From assembly GCA_003694355.1 (NCBI GenBank), contig RFKI01000322.1:1-9979 (forward strand): a stretch of DNA of 9,979 nucleotides, read 5' to 3'. The position numbers and the translations under genes were made by a program. The notes beneath the pieces are model-generated. The model was not told where the DNA came from. It saw nothing but the letters and a program-made list of their open reading frames with translations, and did no database searches. Within the stretch, counting starts at the first letter, position 1. Each line of letters starts with the position of its first letter. Shown here piece after piece: positions 8,051 through 9,979 of this stretch. This DNA comes from Bdellovibrio sp. (GTDB lineage Bacteria; Bdellovibrionota; Bdellovibrionia; Bdellovibrionales; UBA1609).

Positions 8051-9077
8051 GATGAATAAAAACCTGGAAAAAGAAAAAAGATATCGCATTATTGCGGCCA
8101 TCATTTCTGTCAGTGTCAGTGTCCTCTTAATGGGTATTAAGTTTTGGGTGCAAAATCTCACTGGATCCAATGCCGTTTTCTCCGATGCCATGGAGAGTAT
8201 CGTGAATGTTCTGGCCGCCACCTTAGCTCTTTTCATCATTTTTTATGCCTCTAAACCCGCAGATCAGGATCATCCCTATGGACATGGAAAGGCTGAGTAC
8301 TTTTCTTCTATTTTTGAAGGTGGACTGATTAGTTTTGCAGGCCTTCTTATTATCATTGAAGCCATATCCGCCTTGATTAAGGGCTCTGAACTCAAAGAAC
8401 TCTCTTTAGGATCCATCATTGTCTTTGCTGTGGGCGTTGTAAATCTTTTATTGGGAGTATTCCTGATCTCCATGGGGAAAAAAAATAAATCTTCAGCTCT
8501 GATTGCCAGCGGAAAACATGTTATCTCTGATTTTTACACCAGCCTTGGTGTGGTTCTAGGGCTTCTCCTTGTAAAATGGACGGGACAAACCTGGATCGAT
8601 CCTGTAGCGGCCTTAATTGTAGCTAGCCTTCTTATTTTTACTGGCATAAAAGTTATACGAGAGTCCATTGGAAACCTTTTAGACGAAGAAAATATTGCAA
8701 CACTTGAGCATCTTTCAAAAGTTTTCTCTAAACATGCCGTTAATGGCATCATCCAAATACATCATGTTAAGGTGATTCGTTCTGGCTACTATCATCATAT
8801 CGATGCTCATATTGTTCTTCCAGAATTTTGGAATATTAAAATGGTTCATGAAAAAATCTACCAGTTTGAAAAGAATTTTTTAAACGATTATGGTCATGAT
8901 GGAGAAATTAACTACCATTTAGACCCTTGTCGAAGAGTTTATTGCAAGGTCTGTGACCTCAAGGACTGCCCCATCAGACAAGAGCCCTTTCAAAAAAGAC
9001 TTCCTGTTTTACTGGATGACCTCCGGTCTAAGGAAGAACCCCCCGAATTTCGAGAAGAGAATCATAAAGACCACTAA
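8043..9077 (+). CDS. Cation diffusion facilitator (CDF) metal transporter with C-terminal cysteine cluster
   Basis: This inner-membrane divalent-metal/proton antiporter has 344 residues from a GTG at 8043, or 341 from an ATG at 8052. Neither start has a strong ribosome binding site; the GTG overlaps the esterase stop and the ATG follows it by 1 nt, so coupling is likely. Six membrane spans are visible before about residue 210. Motifs are FSDAMESIVN in span 2 (D48), DHPYGHGKAEYF (76-87) and HVISD in span 5 (H159, D163), the HxxxD half of the metal site. The span-2 DxxxD of zinc-type members such as YiiP reads DAMES here, so the second aspartate is missing. The cytoplasmic domain (about 212-294) has HHVKVIRSG and a histidine-rich HHIDAH. 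A C-terminal tail holds four cysteines (C296, C301, C304, C309), resembling a metal-binding knuckle. Likely substrates are zinc, iron or other divalent cations; the exact metal is unknown. Confidence 0.9.
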   Translation: MSEMNKNLEKEKRYRIIAAIISVSVSVLLMGIKFWVQNLTGSNAVFSDAMESIVNVLAATLALFIIFYASKPADQDHPYGHGKAEYFSSIFEGGLISFAGLLIIIEAISALIKGSELKELSLGSIIVFAVGVVNLLLGVFLISMGKKNKSSALIASGKHVISDFYTSLGVVLGLLLVKWTGQTWIDPVAALIVASLLIFTGIKVIRESIGNLLDEENIATLEHLSKVFSKHAVNGIIQIHHVKVIRSGYYHHIDAHIVLPEFWNIKMVHEKIYQFEKNFLNDYGHDGEINYHLDPCRRVYCKVCDLKDCPIRQEPFQKRLPVLLDDLRSKEEPPEFREENHKDH

Positions 9078-9208
9078 TTTCAATGAGTTACAAGATTCTT
9101 TTCCTATAAGCTTTTATTATTCATGTTCTAAAAAAATATAAATAGACGCCTTTGTTTTTTATTGGATATATCTTAGGAGCCGAGGGGTTAATATCAAGGG
9201 GGGAGGGG
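9078..9208 (+). promoter_or_regulatory. Intergenic region upstream of the exported protein, with weak candidate promoters
   Basis: This 131-nt gap separates the CDF gene from the exported-protein pair. It is AT-rich except for its last 30 bases. Two weak promoter candidates are visible: TTATTA (9114-9119) and TATAAA (9137-9142) spaced by 17 nt, and TAGACG (9143-9148) and TATATC (9167-9172) spaced by 18 nt. No GC-rich hairpin with a T-tract was found, so there is no clear terminator for the upstream cluster. The final stretch contains three G-runs (9184-9187, 9198-9203, 9205-9208), which stand out in this AT-rich DNA. AAGGGG at 9196-9201 is the likely ribosome binding site, 7 nt before the ATG at 9209. 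Confidence 0.3.
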
Positions 9209-9280
9209 ATGAGCCCATCATCTTTTTTCAAAAAACAGAAAATAATAGCTAGTTTTCTTTTCTGTTTGTGGCTCATCCCC
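9205..9280 (+). repeat. Perfect 11-bp inverted repeat covering the start codon of the exported protein
   Basis: The sequence GGGGATGAGCC at 9205-9215 is exactly complementary to GGCTCATCCCC at 9270-9280, with 54 nt between the arms. Eight of the eleven pairs are G-C. The left arm contains the ATG at 9209-9211 and the G-run just before it; the right arm lies in codons for the signal peptide (residues 21-24). In the mRNA this pairing would bury the start codon and leave the likely ribosome binding site (9196-9201) next to the stem. The pairing is seen directly in the sequence; a regulatory role is inference. Confidence 0.6.
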
Positions 9281-9691
9281 CATTTTTCTTATGGTGCCAA
9301 CATAGACTGCAAAAGCCTGAATTTTAAAAATCAAGCTTTTTATTACTATGATATGGATGATGATAATCCCAAAGCTGTTGAAGGCTCGCTCATCTTTAAA
9401 GAAGACACTTTAGGACTGATTTTTCATGATACTTTGCCTTTAGCTCAAGTTAAGTTCACTCATCCACAAAAATACACCCTATCAGATCTTTCCTATCAAA
9501 TAACCGAAAATCCAATAAGCCAACGCTGTCAATTAACGTTCACTTTTCAAAGCAAAGATGATCAAGGAAAAATTTCTTCACACCAAGAAAGTTACGAACT
9601 GATTGCTTTAAGCTATTCCGGGATCTACTGGTTTGGCCAAAGGAATCAAAACTTTAGTGAAGTTTATTTTTACCTCGAAAAAGCGCAATGA
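9209..9691 (+). CDS. Exported protein of unknown function
   Basis: I do not recognise this 160-residue protein. It has a clear N-terminal export signal: a basic start (FFKKQK), a hydrophobic core (IIASFLFCLWLI) and a likely cleavage site near HFSYGA at about residue 29 or 30. There is no lipobox, so it should be soluble in the periplasm or outside the cell. The mature part is mostly beta-strand-like, with alternating polar and hydrophobic residues, an acidic YYYDMDDDN stretch (45-53), and two cysteines (C34, C107) that could form a disulfide. I chose the ATG at 9209 because AAGGGG lies 7 nt upstream and the signal peptide begins there; a TTG at 9152 would place 19 residues before the signal. 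Its stop overlaps the next gene by ATGA. A perfect inverted repeat covers the start codon. Confidence 0.75.
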   Translation: MSPSSFFKKQKIIASFLFCLWLIPHFSYGANIDCKSLNFKNQAFYYYDMDDDNPKAVEGSLIFKEDTLGLIFHDTLPLAQVKFTHPQKYTLSDLSYQITENPISQRCQLTFTFQSKDDQGKISSHQESYELIALSYSGIYWFGQRNQNFSEVYFYLEKAQ

Positions 9692-9979
9692 GAATATGGC
9701 ATTTTTATTTTCTTGCATTTTTATGGCCTTCTTTTCTTTTTGCAAAAAATATCTCTTTTGAAAAACTTTGGCATAAAAACCAGGACATCCTTAAAAAAAT
9801 TGAAGAATATGAAAAAGATGTGGATGTCATTCCAGAAATTCAAAACTATGAAAAAGAATATTTTCAAGCTCTGGAAAACTCTACATCCTTTCATGCGTTT
9901 TCGGAAAGAAACTCTATAGGCATTATCAAATCCCAAATTTTAAAATCAGACTTTATTTTCCTTTCAGATTTTCATGGAA
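9688..9979 (+). CDS. Exported protein, possibly ChaN-like, 3' end outside window
   Basis: The frame opens at the ATG at 9688, which overlaps the preceding stop (ATGA, 9688-9691), and runs to the window end, giving 97 residues. The N-terminus is a signal peptide: MRIWHFYFLAFLWPSFLFA, with cleavage likely after FLFA, before KN. The next stretch is helical and charged (LWHKNQDILKKIEEYEKD). The visible end, SQILKSDFIFLSDFHG, resembles the first core strand and the D/E-x-H motif of ChaN-like (haem-binding uptake, PF04187) proteins, where a residue pair such as GEVH or GDYH follows the strand. This is a guess from a short motif; the rest of the gene is needed. The tight overlap with the preceding exported protein suggests the two are made together. 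Confidence 0.7.
   Translation, partial: MRIWHFYFLAFLWPSFLFAKNISFEKLWHKNQDILKKIEEYEKDVDVIPEIQNYEKEYFQALENSTSFHAFSERNSIGIIKSQILKSDFIFLSDFHG

Noticed and set aside
8109..8124. Short GTCAGT tandem repeat in the CDF gene, possible phase-variation site
   Set aside because: The unit is 6 bp, so copy-number change keeps frame, and there are only about 2.5 copies encoding SVSVSV in a membrane span.
9184..9208. Possible G-quadruplex in the leader of the exported protein
   Set aside because: Only three G-runs of three or more are present, so a stable three-tier quadruplex is not supported; the stem with 9270-9280 explains the G-run better.
9713..9936. Short frames on both strands near the window end
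   Set aside because: They overlap the better-supported frame starting at 9688, which has a signal peptide and an ATGA overlap with the gene before it.

Overview
The window is about 10 kb of AT-rich bacterial DNA, densely packed with genes. Signal peptides on two products and a Yej-type peptide importer point to a Gram-negative cell. Base use, tight packing and the kinds of protein present are compatible with a Bdellovibrionota/deltaproteobacteria-like lineage. That assignment rests on general impression only; no rRNA or other diagnostic marker is present.

Layout. (1) 1-1574, plus strand: the 3' part of a YejB-type ABC permease and a complete YejE-type permease, joined by an ATGA stop/start overlap. 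They are the membrane half of an oligopeptide importer; its binding protein and ATPase must lie outside the window. (2) 1571-5919, minus strand: leuS (leucyl-tRNA synthetase) followed 11 nt later by speA (biosynthetic arginine decarboxylase), probably one operon. The speA stop codon overlaps the yejE stop codon on the other strand, with no room for a terminator. (3) 5920-6066: a divergent intergenic region with overlapping candidate promoters. (4) 6067-9077, plus strand: a response regulator-diguanylate cyclase (REC-GGDEF with an intact I-site), an alpha/beta-hydrolase esterase, and a cation diffusion facilitator with a C-terminal cysteine cluster. Their ends overlap or abut, so they are likely co-transcribed and translationally coupled. 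(5) 9078-9208: a 131-nt gap with weak candidate promoters. (6) 9209-9979, plus strand: two exported proteins joined by an ATGA overlap, the second cut off by the window end and tentatively ChaN-like.

Most of the content is well-known housekeeping, transport and signalling. No mobile element, CRISPR array, tRNA or rRNA was found. The two observations most worth following are a perfect 11-bp inverted repeat whose left arm contains the start codon of the exported protein at 9209, and the compact diguanylate cyclase-esterase-metal transporter cluster.
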